Below are positions 13,280 through 23,647 of a stretch of 64,000 nt of DNA, one piece after another. The DNA comes from Epiperipatus broadwayi (taxonomy: Eukaryota; Onychophora; Udeonychophora; Euonychophora; Peripatidae), in NCBI GenBank assembly GCA_028023455.1, contig JAQFVV010000030.1, forward strand, positions 142,501 through 206,500, given 5' to 3'. Position numbers and translations under genes: made by a program. Every line of letters starts with the position of its first letter. The first letter of the stretch is position 1. The notes under the pieces are model-generated. The model saw nothing but the letters and a program-made list of their open reading frames with translations, was not told the DNA's origin and made no database searches.

Positions 13280-14375
13280 GTATCAATTTTGTTTTATAAA
13301 TTGATTATTTTTAAACTTCTTATACATATTATTGATATTTTTTTCCATTTTATACCAGTCATGTTCTTGTTTTCTAACTAGTTTATTATTATACAATATC
13401 AATTTATTTTCCACTTTTTCTGATATTTTATTATGTTGGATTTTGTTTGCAATAGATATAAATGTAAAGTACTGATCAGCATTTTTTTCTTTAAAAACAG
13501 TTTAAATATTATTTTTCATTAGACTTGTATTAATGTAGTCAATATATATAAAAAAAATAAAAACTACAGTATTCATTATAATTTGTTTTCTTTGTATATT
13601 TTTTAATATGGTAAAATCTCCCATAAGTAGCTATTGTATCTTTATAATCTTCAACACCTTTACAGTTTTTATATAAATCAATATTTTTTCTAAAACATTT
13701 TAATCATGATTTTAATTCATCTATAAGCATTTTATAATCATTATCAAATGATCTATATATTTTTTTTTACTTTTTCTTTCTCTATGTATTAATGTCTACT
13801 TTAACATATCATACCATTTAGTTGAGTTTTGGAGATAGAATGAACAAGAGCTCTGATGATGACAGCAGGACAGTTGAAACTGTTAATTTGATATAAATAA
13901 AAGTATTGATAAAGTGTTTAAGAAAGGTGTAAATGGTACGATCTATATATTGCTAGTAATATATTTTTACTGCTACTTAATTCAAAATTTTATATGAATT
14001 GCTTCAAAGCTGTTAAAATTGATTTTCAGTTTTTCAACAAAAATAAATGTAATAAAAATAAATATACCTCTACCTTTCTATGATTTATACAATAAGCAAT
14101 TTTATTTATAGTTTATAATATTATAAAGATTAACTTTTTCATTTTTATATTTGTTTCTATATTAGAAAACTATCAAATTAATGTAAAAATATATAGTTGC
14201 AACTAATTCATCCAATTTTTCTTATACTTCTAAAGTTAACATCAAATATGTTATGAATATTGATTTCAATAGTACATTCTTTAATTTTTATTTTCTAATC
14301 TTCAAATGTATTAAAGTTCTTTGCATACTTATCTTCAATGTTTTCAAATATTACAAAACTATCCATTTTGTATTA
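13280..14375 (-). pseudogene. Unidentified decayed reading frame
   Basis: On the minus strand several open stretches follow one another with shifts and stops between them. They begin with MDSFVIFENIEDKYAKNF (about 14370), continue through CTIEINIHNIFDVNFRSIR and later GVEDYKDTIATYGRFYHIK (about 13650-13590), and end with a run containing NKISEKVENKLILYNNKL and KQEHDWYKMEKNINNMYKK (about 13500-13290). The text is lysine- and asparagine-rich, as AT-rich coding or random sequence both would be. I recognise no domain. It may be part of an element or chance. Confidence 0.25.
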
Positions 14376-15000
14376 TAATATATTCAAAATAAAACTCACA
14401 AAACATCAATAATATTTTAATTTTTATATACGTTGTCATTTTTCTTCTTTCACTTTTTTCATTATAAATTTTTGATTTTTCTTTTCATCTGTCTTATAGT
14501 GTTTTAACAAGTTTAATTCAACATATTATTTTTGCTTTAATTAAAAAAAATATTAATTCTCTTTACAGAGTTATATCGTTCACATTCTATAATTTTTGTC
14601 GTCCATTTCTGACAAAGATTTTAATTAGTAACAAAACTATTTTTCAAAAACGGTTTTCTATTGTCCAACAGTAAAATTTAATGTTTCTTTTATACAAAAA
14701 ATAAACTCAATCTGGGCAAATTTGCTACAGAATAATGAAACAGTTTTTTTTCATATCAAAACACGAAATATTTCTATCATGAATACTCTAGACAGACATT
14801 TATTTATTTATCACTGAGAATGATTATGAAATAGATATATTAGTAATATCTTCTTTGAAAATACTCTAGACAATCACGAATTAATTACAAATTTCTCAAA
14901 CTTTTATTAGAAAATATCACATCTTTTTCCAATTATCTTAGTCTCTATTATCACACCCACACATAAAAACAAATATGGAATAATTTATAATATTACATTT

Positions 15001-15613
15001 GTAAATAAAACATTTATTTTATATAGTGTTATGTTTTTATAAACTATAATACCAATAAGCCAATAAGCTAATTCACATGCACTTTGTAGATGTCACTATA
15101 TAAATGGATATCCCACTTTTGCAAACACAAGATAAAGTCTTTGGGAAAAGATAGAATGAATCCATCCAACTTTTCGACCCAAACATATATGTATAGCCAA
15201 ATCTTAAGTGTTTGAAAATGAGAGCTTGAAGTTGTTAATTGATCACTTTAAATTACTTTTTTATTATGTGAATGAATGACGCTTGTGAAATTTCTAGAAT
15301 TTACGATACGTCATTCTTATTAAATTAAACATATGTAAACAAGATATTTATTTTATATAGTGCAATGTTTTTTTATAAACTGTAATACCAATAAGCTAAT
15401 GCACATGCACTTTGTAGATGTCACTATAAAAAAGGAATACTCCCATTTTTTTTCAAACAGAATATAAATTCTTTGGGAAAAGATAGAATGAATCCATCTA
15501 TCTTTTCGACCCAAACGTATATGTATGGGCAAATCTTAAGTGTTAGAAAATGAGAGTGTGAAGTTGTTAATTGATCACTTTAAATTACTTTTTTACTACG
15601 TGAATGAATATTA
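15001..15613. repeat. Tandem pair of a repeat of about 310-334 bp
   Basis: Unit 1 (about 15001-15334) and unit 2 (about 15335-15613) agree through ATTTATTTTATATAGTG, CATGCACTTTGTAGATGTCA, GGGAAAAGATAGAATGAATC, TTTTCGACCCAAAC and TTGATCACTTTAAATTAC. Unit 2 stops after GTGAATGAAT and lacks the GACG...CGTCATTC end. A third, more divergent copy is inserted in an LTR at 26661-26972, so this is a dispersed element and not only a local duplication. No protein frame and no Pol III boxes were recognised. Confidence 0.82.
15274..15316. promoter_or_regulatory. Inverted GAATGACG/CGTCATTC pair enclosing a heat-shock-element-like motif
   Basis: GAATGACG (15274-15281) and CGTCATTC (15309-15316) are exact reverse complements. 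Between them GAAATTTCTAGAA (15287-15299) fits the GAA-nn-TTC-nn-GAA pattern of a heat-shock element. The copy at 26661-26972 keeps the outer GACG/CGTC pair but has lost the TTC core. The regulatory meaning is inference only. Confidence 0.3.
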
Positions 15614-15654
15614 CATATGTTAATAAATGTGAAAGTGATCATCATCACATTCTT

Positions 15655-16814
15655 TTAAAGATCATTTATAATCAGAATTTGATACTTTGAGTCCTTTATA
15701 AATTGAATTTGCTTATATAGATCATTATAGCAGTTTCCTCTAATATTTCTTTCCAAGTTAATAACTAATTCAGAATTAAATGTTGTTAGTCTTTTTGTGT
15801 TTCTAATAGGAAAGCAGTGGAATATTTTAAGTTTCATTGGCTACCTTCCATGTTAATACTATTTTTTACTTTTTTTTCTTCAATTAGAAATACCTTAATT
15901 ATTATATTTACTCTTTGGCTTCTAAATTAACTTATTCATTTTAAATTGATATCTAAAAAATGTAAATCTTTTTTCTGCTCAATAAACTTGATTAGAAATC
16001 ATAGATTAGCTTTTATGAATATTTATAAAATTATTCGGAGTTTCAACTTTTTTAATTATTATATGTTTGACTCTATTATTTATATTTTTAATATTAAATA
16101 TTATAATTTTATTATGTCTTTAATAATATCTTTTATTCAATACTATTTTTCAATATTAGATAGTTTTAGTTTTATTGTCATTAATTTGCTTTTTAACTTA
16201 TGTTTTCACTTACACTATCCTATTTCTTTACAAAAAGAAAAATATATTATAGTTCTGTAATTTAATATAATCTATAACTTTTTTGTCCGATAACTGTACT
16301 TTAAAACTAATTATAAATTACACTGTATTTTAGATTATTTATGTTATTTTAAATATTTTTTAAATATTAAAATTTATTTAGATTATAAGGCCAAACAGAA
16401 GAATAAACAAAATGATATTACTGAAAACTGAAAGACGAAACTCGAGTTAAAAATTAAGTAAAAAAAGAGTTCCAATTCTAATTTATAGAAGTGGCACACG
16501 TGTTAAATGCAGAACTGATAAAGCATTCTGAATGAAAACTATTGTTTGAAATATCACTGGAAGATTGTATAATTTAATATCATCAATATCTTAAAATAAG
16601 TAATGATAAGTTGCTGAGGCTTCTGTTTAAACATAATGAGAACAAGACACAATTAAAAAATTTTTAAACAAAAATAATATTTATGAAAAAAAATTGTTTT
16701 AGTTATTTACATGATTTATTTTGTTTTCTGAGAAATTATTATTATAATTTATATAATATTCTAATGCACACCCTCTCAGCATATGTTAGTAATTTTGTAA
16801 TTAATAAATTATAC
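15655..16814. other. AT-rich sequence without a supported gene
   Basis: A 104-codon open frame at 15946-16260 is almost all I, F, L, Y and N and has no start context or domain, so it is probably chance. Confidence 0.4.
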
Positions 16815-16908
16815 TTCATCATCATCATCAACAACCATTATCAATCCATTAAAGAATGAAGGACTTTACATGTTCAATCCATATTTTCCTATCTTTAGCT
16901 TTTCTTCA

Positions 16909-17121
16909 TCACATCACCCCTGCACACTTTCTTATTTCATCCATCCATCTCATATATGGACTTTTTCTGGGTCTTTTACAATCTCTTGGAATCCAGTTCA
17001 AAATTCCAATTGTCCCTGTATTATCATTTCTTCTAGCAATATGTTCAGCCCAACTCCATTTCAGTCTTTTAATTTTTTTCAATGAGATCAGTAACACCTG
17101 TTTGTTCTCTTTCCCATACAT
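16909..17121 (-). pseudogene. RTE LINE C-terminal region after RT (copy 2)
   Basis: About 70 codons with KRLKWSWAEHIARRNDN, LNWIPRDCKRPRKSP and RWMDEIRKCAG. This is the conserved carboxy end of RTE-type ORFs (W-x-G-H-x-x-R ... W-x-P ... R-P ... RW-x-D-E-I). The glycine of the W-x-G-H motif is changed to glutamate. Confidence 0.85.
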
Positions 17122-17193
17122 TGCATTTTTGATCTCTTCTTGTTACTCCCAACATGCATCTCTCCATACTTCTTTGAGTGGTCTGATGTCTCT

Positions 17194-17395
17194 GTGTTGC
17201 TCTTCTATTAAGTGTACAAGTTTCAGATCCATAAGTAAGAACTGGCAAAACACATTAAAAACCTTCCTTTTCAAACACATAGTCATATGTCTTTGTGTTG
17301 CTCTTCTATTAAGTGTACAAGTTTCATATTCATAAGTAAGAACTGGCAAAACACATTAAAAACCTTTCTTTTCAAACACATCGTCATATTTCCTT
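17194..17395. repeat. 101-bp tandem duplication inside RTE LINE copy 2
   Basis: GTGTTGCTCTTCTATTAAGT starts at 17194 and again at 17295. Both units run through AAGAACTGGCAAAACACATT to TTCAAACACATMGTCATAT. The unit is not a multiple of three, so it shifts the reading frame. The other three LINE copies lack it. Confidence 0.93.
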
Positions 17396-17653
17396 TTAGT
17401 ATCAAGTTATTTCTACCAAAAGCACTCCAACCAAGTTTAATTCTATGACTAATTTCATTAATTATGTTTCATTCTGTATTAATATTCTGACAAAGGTATT
17501 TGTAACTGTTAACTTCTTCTAAATCATCATAATCAATCTTTATTTTCATATTTTGAGAAAATCTATTAAACATTACTTTAGTCTTTTTAACATTTTTCTT
17601 TAGTCCTCCTTTCCTACTTTCATCTGATAACTCCTGCAACATTTCCTGTAGCT

Positions 17654-18004
17654 CTAAAGCATTATTTGCAAAACTACATCATCTGCAAAATCTAAATGAT
17701 CTAAATAATCTTCATTTATTTTCACTCCTTTAGCTTCCCATTTTATTTCACAAAATACTTCTTGCAGCACTGCTGTAAAAAGGTTTGAAGATATGGAGTC
17801 ACGCTGTCTTACACCCTTTTCAATGTTGATTTTCCTACTATCATTATGTAATCTAATTGTTGCTTTTGCATTTTTATAAATATTCTTTAAAATATGACAA
17901 TATCCTGGATTTACACCTTGATGATCCAATGCTTTAATCAATAAAGAAATGTTTATAGAATCAAATGCCTTTTCATAATCTACAAATCCTAAGCATAATG
18001 GCAA
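17654..18004 (-). pseudogene. RTE LINE reverse transcriptase palm (copy 2)
   Basis: Contains FVDYEKAFDSI (RT motif A, first catalytic aspartate), then VRQRDSISSNLFTAVLQEVF (the R-Q-G-D-S motif with G changed to R), and LDFADDVVL (the F-A-D-D box with the two metal-binding aspartates). Upstream RT motifs (R-P-I-S-L-L, E-Q-A-G-F) lie at 18055-18200 in broken frames. The frame is lost just after the FADD box. Confidence 0.9.
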
Positions 18005-18773
18005 CTCTTATTCATTTGTCCTTTCTATAACTTCTCTCAATACCTGGATATGATCTACTGCACTAAAACCACTTTTAAATCCAGCTGGTTCTCTTGGTTG
18101 GTGGAAATCCAGTGACTATTTGTAATTATATTAGTAAAAATTTTGTATAAAACTGATAAAAGACTGATAGGTCTGTAATTTCTAATATCTTCCATATCAC
18201 CTTTTTTAAATATTAATATTAATATTGCATTTTTCCAATCATCTGATACATCTTTATCATTTAGACATTTGGTATATATCTTTGCTAAAAAAAAAATTAT
18301 ATTTCCTCAGCTGCTTGTTTTAATATATCAATTATAATTCCATCATTACCTGGAGCCTTCCCTTTCTTCATAAATTTAATTGCATGTCTCACTTCCTCAT
18401 TCAAAATTCTAGGCAATTCGAAAGATATAATAGGTATAGGAGGCACTTGTTCTTTATTACTATATAATTTTTAATAGAAGTCTTCTACACATTTCATGAT
18501 GTCATCGCTCTTTTTAGTAATAATGCCATCTTTTTTTTCTAATTGCATATATAAATGTCCTACCAATACCAAAATGTTGTTTTACACTATTTAGACTTTA
18601 TTCTCTTCTACAACTTTCCTTGCTCATTCACAATTATACTTTCTTATATCATTTTCAATTCTTTTCCGCACCATTTTACAAAATTTGAGATATTCAATCT
18701 TTTTTAAGCATCATTGTTCTATATTCTGATTTTCCTTCATTTCTTCATAAATTCTCTAATCTCAGTAGAAATT

Positions 18774-19298
18774 TTATTGATCAATTGCTGCTTTTTTACC
18801 ACCTGTCTTTGTTGCAGTTATTTTCCTATTAATGTCATTCAAATCTGAATCATGTTCAAAATCTACTAATACTTGAAACCGATTTGTAAGTTCTAATTTA
18901 AATTCATCAGAATGTTTCCGAAGATTAGGAATATCAACTGTAAATATTGTTTTTCTTAATAATTTTTGTCTTACCAGTTTTGCATTAACATGTATCTTAC
19001 ATCTTACTAATCGATGATCACTTCCTGTATTAAATTTATTAAGAACATTACAATCTTGAAATCTGTATTTTCTATTAGTCAAAATATAATCCAATTTTGC
19101 TGTACCTTTATTTGGATGCTTCCACGTCCATTTCCTTTTAACATTTTTCTCAAAAAAATAATTCATAATATTTTTTTTTTCTTTTTCTGCAAACTCCACA
19201 ATTCTATGACCTCTCTCATTTCTATTACCATAATCAAAATTACCTACAACATTTTCATCTTTCATTTGTTTAACAATTCCAGCATGAAAGTCTCCCAT
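18774..19298 (-). pseudogene. RTE LINE endonuclease C-terminal half and linker (copy 2)
   Basis: Begins at MGDFHAGIVKQ. In active AP-like endonucleases this motif is MGDFNAxIG, so the catalytic asparagine is replaced by histidine. WTWKHPNKGTAKLDYILTNR and NTGSDHRLVRCKI follow, and the final S-D-H triad is intact. After the endonuclease come about 70 linker residues (DIPNLRKHSDEFKLELTNRF). With the missing glutamate of the N-terminal half, two catalytic positions are gone. Confidence 0.88.
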
Positions 19299-19440
19299 AA
19301 CAATTTTAAAATGTTGTTTACTCTGATCAAAAGCCTTTGTACATCCATATAAAAATCTTTTGCTACTTCATCACTATGAGAACTTGTTGGAGCATAAACT
19401 TAAATTATCTGCATTTGGTATCTGCTATTAAGTTGTAAAA

Positions 19441-19746
19441 TTAATCTTGCCACTCTGTCCAATATACCATCAATCTCCACAATGTTATTCTTCCATTTTT
19501 TTTATTTATAATGAATCCTACTCCACTTGTATTTTCAATATTTGTGCCTTTATAGTAGAGTATATGTCCACTTTTTAAATCAATTGTTTCTTCACCTTTT
19601 CTTCCAACGCCACAAAGTCCAATAATGTCCCATTTAATATAAGATGATTCTTCTTCTAACTCCTGCAATCTTCCTTCACTTGAAAGTGATCTGCAGTTAT
19701 AAGTACCTAAATAAAAAGTCATCATCAAATGGCAGCCTGAGTCCAC
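19441..19746 (-). pseudogene. RTE LINE endonuclease, N-terminal half (copy 2)
   Basis: Starts with TFYLGTYNCRSLSSEGRLQE, the beginning of the AP-endonuclease-like domain that nicks target DNA. The motif holding the catalytic glutamate, CEVRRKGE in the better copy, reads CGVGRKGE here, so the glutamate is lost. The frame shifts after FIINKK (about 19500). The first codons before the second methionine (MDSGCHLMM) are shared with the other full copy as DSGCHLM, but they lie upstream of the conserved fold, and I take the MMTF methionine as the likely ancestral start. Confidence 0.88.
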
Positions 19747-20093
19747 AGTCAGAGAATCTTAGCACCCTCCACCTTCGGCCACCTACTGCTGCCTTGGTTG
19801 GTGACTTCACAGCCTCCTGGGTATAAGGGCCATGATTTATTTGTATCTGTCATGATTGTATATATGGGAAAAAAATATTTTTAAACTCAGAGGTAAAAAG
19901 CCAATAAACTCACCATGCTGACTAATGTGTGACAGTGAGCAGCCTATCCATTTTCATATACTATATGAATAATCACATAGTAATAACAGCTGCAATGACA
20001 AGAATGTATGGAGTAGACATTAGGAATTTGCCCTGCTCGGTTCCTTTAAGTTCTCCTAGAGGAATCAAAGGGTCTCCTTTAATAGCAAATTAC

Positions 20094-20945
20094 TTCTACT
20101 TAAACAAACGTTTTTTTTAATTATTATTACATTTTTTGTTCTATCATAACTCTTCTCATTTATCTAACTACATTTTCTAACACTTTTTCTACATCATAGA
20201 GATCTTTTGTGTATCTTTTTATTTCAGTAATATAATTTTGTAAAATGTGTTGAATTCCTGTATAGTATTTTTTTTTTTTTGAATGAAAATAAATACAATC
20301 TCTCATCAAATTTGTTGGTATAATTTAGAAACCATTTTAATATTTTTTAAATAGTATTCATTTTTACCAATTTACTTTACAATGTATTTTGACAATTATT
20401 ATTCTTATTGTTATTAAAGTTGATCCTGTTTTAAGTAACATTTAGTTTTATCTAACATATATTTTTTTGAAAGATATTCTATGTCGTTATTGTAATTATT
20501 TTAAATCTAGCAACAAAATATATTCATAATGTTTTTTTTTGTTTCTGTTGCAGTAATTAATTTTAAATACTTGAAAATTTATTTATAAAGTTAACACAAT
20601 TTAAACTTTTACTAACAATATGAATAGACTCTATTGCTTTGTAAATTAACCCTCTTTTTTGTTGTCTACATATTAAACTAAAAATTAAACCAACTTTCAG
20701 TTAAACTAACAAGAAAATTGCTTACACATTGCTCATTTGCAAGCAATTGTCTTTGCTAACTGTGTTTACTCAACTAATAACTGTATTGTTATTTTTTAAT
20801 ATTTTTTTTTAAAATAACATTATTAAAATTTATTTTACTTATTAAAAAGATGAAGTTAATCTGACAAATTAAAATTCATGAACTCTTCTTATTCTATTTA
20901 GTATTTAAAAATTAAAAAAAAAAACGTTAGTTAGATTTTAAACTT
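20094..20945. other. AT-rich sequence without a recognisable feature
   Basis: T-runs and A-runs only. No coding or structural signal was seen. Confidence 0.5.
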
Positions 20946-20962
20946 TCTTCTACACAATTCAA

Positions 20963-20968
20963 TTGTTA

Positions 20969-21002
<34 letters not shown>

Positions 21003-21058
21003 TATACACATATGAATATAGGTACAATATATATATATATATATATATATTGTACCTG
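20963..21058. repeat. Two adjacent TA-core hairpins
   Basis: GTTACCATAT...(TA)n...ATATGGTATAC is followed at once by AGGTACAATAT...(TA)n...ATATTGTACCT. Each is close to a perfect palindrome with a TA microsatellite in its centre. The same double arrangement occurs at 28279-28385. Confidence 0.85.
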
Positions 21059-21479
21059 TCCAGATTGGAGCTGTACATTACAGTATTTATATAAAGAAGT
21101 TTATTGATCTTATTTAATTTCATTTCACATGATTTATGGATAATGTAGATGTTGAAGTATAAATGTTAATTAGATGACTATGGCAACCTAATATTTTTAA
21201 ATAATATCATTATTTATTATTAATATTAGCATCAAATTATAAATTAGTTGTGGGCAATTTTAGGAAAAAATATAAATAAGTGAATATATAAATAAATACT
21301 GGAAAATAATTAATTGAATCGTAAAATGAATCACTTAAATAAAATCATTATTATTAATTATTACATGTATGTTTTGTTATTATATTAACCATAACAACTT
21401 TTTTATTACAAAATTAAATGTTACCTATTTCATGTATGTTTGTTTATTAGTTTTATTTTATAAACCAATTAAAATTTGT

Positions 21480-21483
<4 letters not shown>

Positions 21484-21537
<54 letters not shown>
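21484..21537. repeat. (TA)n microsatellite at the edge of an LTR element
   Basis: About 27 TA units directly left of the LTR that starts near 21538. The LTR element appears to have inserted into or beside a TA tract, because TA-rich sequence also follows its right end at 27835-27852. Confidence 0.95.
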
Positions 21538-21541
<4 letters not shown>

Positions 21542-23647
21542 AGCAGATAAGAACCAACCCCACTCTTTGTTGGTTTTATTTCCTGATGACCATATTGCAT
21601 AAAGGAACTATCGATTGGCATTCGTCTATGCAGATGTCACCTCATCTACAACAATATTTCCTGCTCATCAGAAGATATTGTGCCATAGAGACTGGAAGCA
21701 TTTAGAAATTTTTGTGTTTGGTTTCCCAAATGGCACCACTAGAGTTCTATCTCACTACAACTTTACTTACCATTGTCTGGTTAGGCTGGACATAGCTCAG
21801 GAGATATGAGATTCTTGTGAGCAGGATGCAATGAATGATTATTGATGCAAAATGGAAATGAACAACTAAAATTATTTTTGATAACAATTTTAAACAATAA
21901 TTATTGATAAGTTATTCCAATAGAGATTACCATTTGTATCAAATGAAAGCTCATTTCAGTTCATCTTGTGTGAAGAAGTCAAAAAGCCCTTTTATCAAGT
22001 ATATGTATACATAGGTTTTATCACTATATTCAGATGTGGTTTATTCAGATATGTATATAAGCCTTTATAAATCATCATCATTTAATTATTGTGATATATA
22101 GCACTTCCAGATCTATAAATATATATTATTCAGTCCACATAGATGTATATTTTTCCATCAATTTTATCATTTTATCCAGATGTGTACAATTCAGGGAAGC
22201 ATTTAAACATTTATAAATCATCATTGTTTAATTATTCTGATATACAGCTCTTCCAGGTCTATATATATATTTATCATTTAGCCAAATATAAATGTATATT
22301 TTTACATCAATTTTATCATTTTATCCAGATGTGTACTATTCAGGTAAGGATTTAAACATGTATAAATCATCATTGTTTAATTATTCTGATATATAGCCCT
22401 TCCAGGTTTATATATATTTATTATTCAGTCAAACATAGATGTATATTTTTACATCAATTTTATCATTTTATCCAGATAAGGACTATTCAGATAAGCATTT
22501 AAACTTTTATAAATCATCATCATTTAATTATTCTAATATATAACAATTTCATGTGTGTATATAATTATTATTCAGTCAAACATGGACATATATTTTTACA
22601 CATAAATTTGTTATCAGCCATTCCATATTTGTAGAACATTTATAATTTTGAACATATAACACAATTAATGTTTTCATATTATTTCATTAATTTTCTATTG
22701 TTAACTTGTTATAAAATTAATAATTGATAGGGGAAACATTATTATTATTATTATAGAATTAATAATTGAATTATTTTCTAATATTTACCTTTTAACTAAG
22801 GTCTTCATTTATTGCTGTTTCTCAAAATACCAAGGGGGGTCTTGAATTTGAATGGCACTAAAGGCTTGGACAGGTACAGGAGGCTTAATTAATGGTTAGT
22901 GAATAGAAAGAAAAATGGGCTAACCGCCCATATTACCCTGATTCTTTATGGAGCTGCTTGATGGTTTAATTCACTTTTCTAATAGTCTTAAAATTCTTAA
23001 TAAAAATTGTTGCCTTTCTTTGATGTTCAACTATAGAATAATAATCTAACAATCATCTTTCTCAAAATATAATATTGTCTTTTTTTAATCTGAATTCTCC
23101 AATCTATTTATACTTTTTTCTCTATCAGAATGGATTCACCTGATGTGCCTGCTGAATCCAATTGGTTTGTGGTGTGTTTCAACCATGTTCATGCCATGAA
23201 TTCCAGTTCATTGGCTATTCTATTTTGGTAGGATCAGACTGTTTTTCCATATTTGGCTAGGTGTTTTCAAATTTTTAATTATTTTTCTCACGGTGAAGAA
23301 ATGCTTTTAATTATTGTTAAATTATTGCCATTCTGCCTTACAAATTATTTTGCAGAAATATAGAATAAGCTGAAAGCAGTAAAGAGATTTTTATTTAAAT
23401 GATTTTTAACTTTGAATTTATTAAATTTTAATAAAGAAAGATTTATACTTTCTTTAATTGCAAATATAAATGTATTTCCTTTTCTTTTCTTTTTTTCATT
23501 TTCAAAAATTTTATTTTCTTTAAAATATTTAATATAATTAGCCTTTTTTTTCTGTTTGACATACTGCTAGTCTGATTTAAATTTAACCCATGTCATTTTA
23601 ATTGGGTGGGAGGATTTTCTAAATATATATGTAGTGTATCTATTTCA
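21538..23647 (-). repeat. Left (3') LTR, about 2.1 kb
   Basis: Matches 25632-27834 over nearly its whole length. Shared stretches include CCACTCTTTGTTGGTTTTA, CTCATTTCAGTTCATCTTGT, GAATTCCAGTTCATTGGCTA and TTTAAATTTAACCYATGTCA. It contains four units of a minisatellite of about 149 bp. The many differences from the right LTR point to an old insertion. Confidence 0.82.
22018..22616. repeat. Minisatellite in left LTR: four units of about 149 bp
   Basis: Starts at about 22018, 22171, 22320 and 22468 (spacings 153, 149, 148). Each unit has TTTATCCAGATGTGKACTAT, TTTATAAATCATCATYGTTT, TTCCAGGTCTATA and ATTCAGTCAAACATAGATG. The right LTR has three recognisable unit starts. Confidence 0.9.

Larger units (their letters stand above)
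16815..20093 (-). mobile_element. RTE-clade LINE, near full-length copy 2
   Basis: About 3.28 kb, the usual size for RTE elements. The 5' end on the minus strand is near 20093, where homology to the copy at 60440 begins (GGTCTCCTTT...TAGCAAA). The 3' end is a short GAT-rich tail (16816-16830, CATCATCATCATCA on the plus strand). Order: 5' untranslated region, AP-like endonuclease, RT, then a C-terminal part with a W...R...RW-M-D-E-I pattern. The reading frame is broken many times. It also carries an internal 101-bp tandem duplication, so it is older or more damaged than the copy at 60440. Confidence 0.92.

Noticed and set aside
13853-13902. Hammerhead ribozyme candidate with intact CTGATGA and GAAAC boxes
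   Set aside because: The stem between the boxes starts with a U-U mismatch, and no partner sequences for stems I and III are present on either side. An Infernal hammerhead scan would settle it.
21590-21612. CTGATGACC in the LTR as a ribozyme core
   Set aside because: The sister LTR reads CTGATAATC and there is no GAAA box at the right distance.
22018-22616. CRISPR-like array
   Set aside because: The whole 149-bp unit repeats, with no unique spacers between short repeats. It is a minisatellite inside an LTR.
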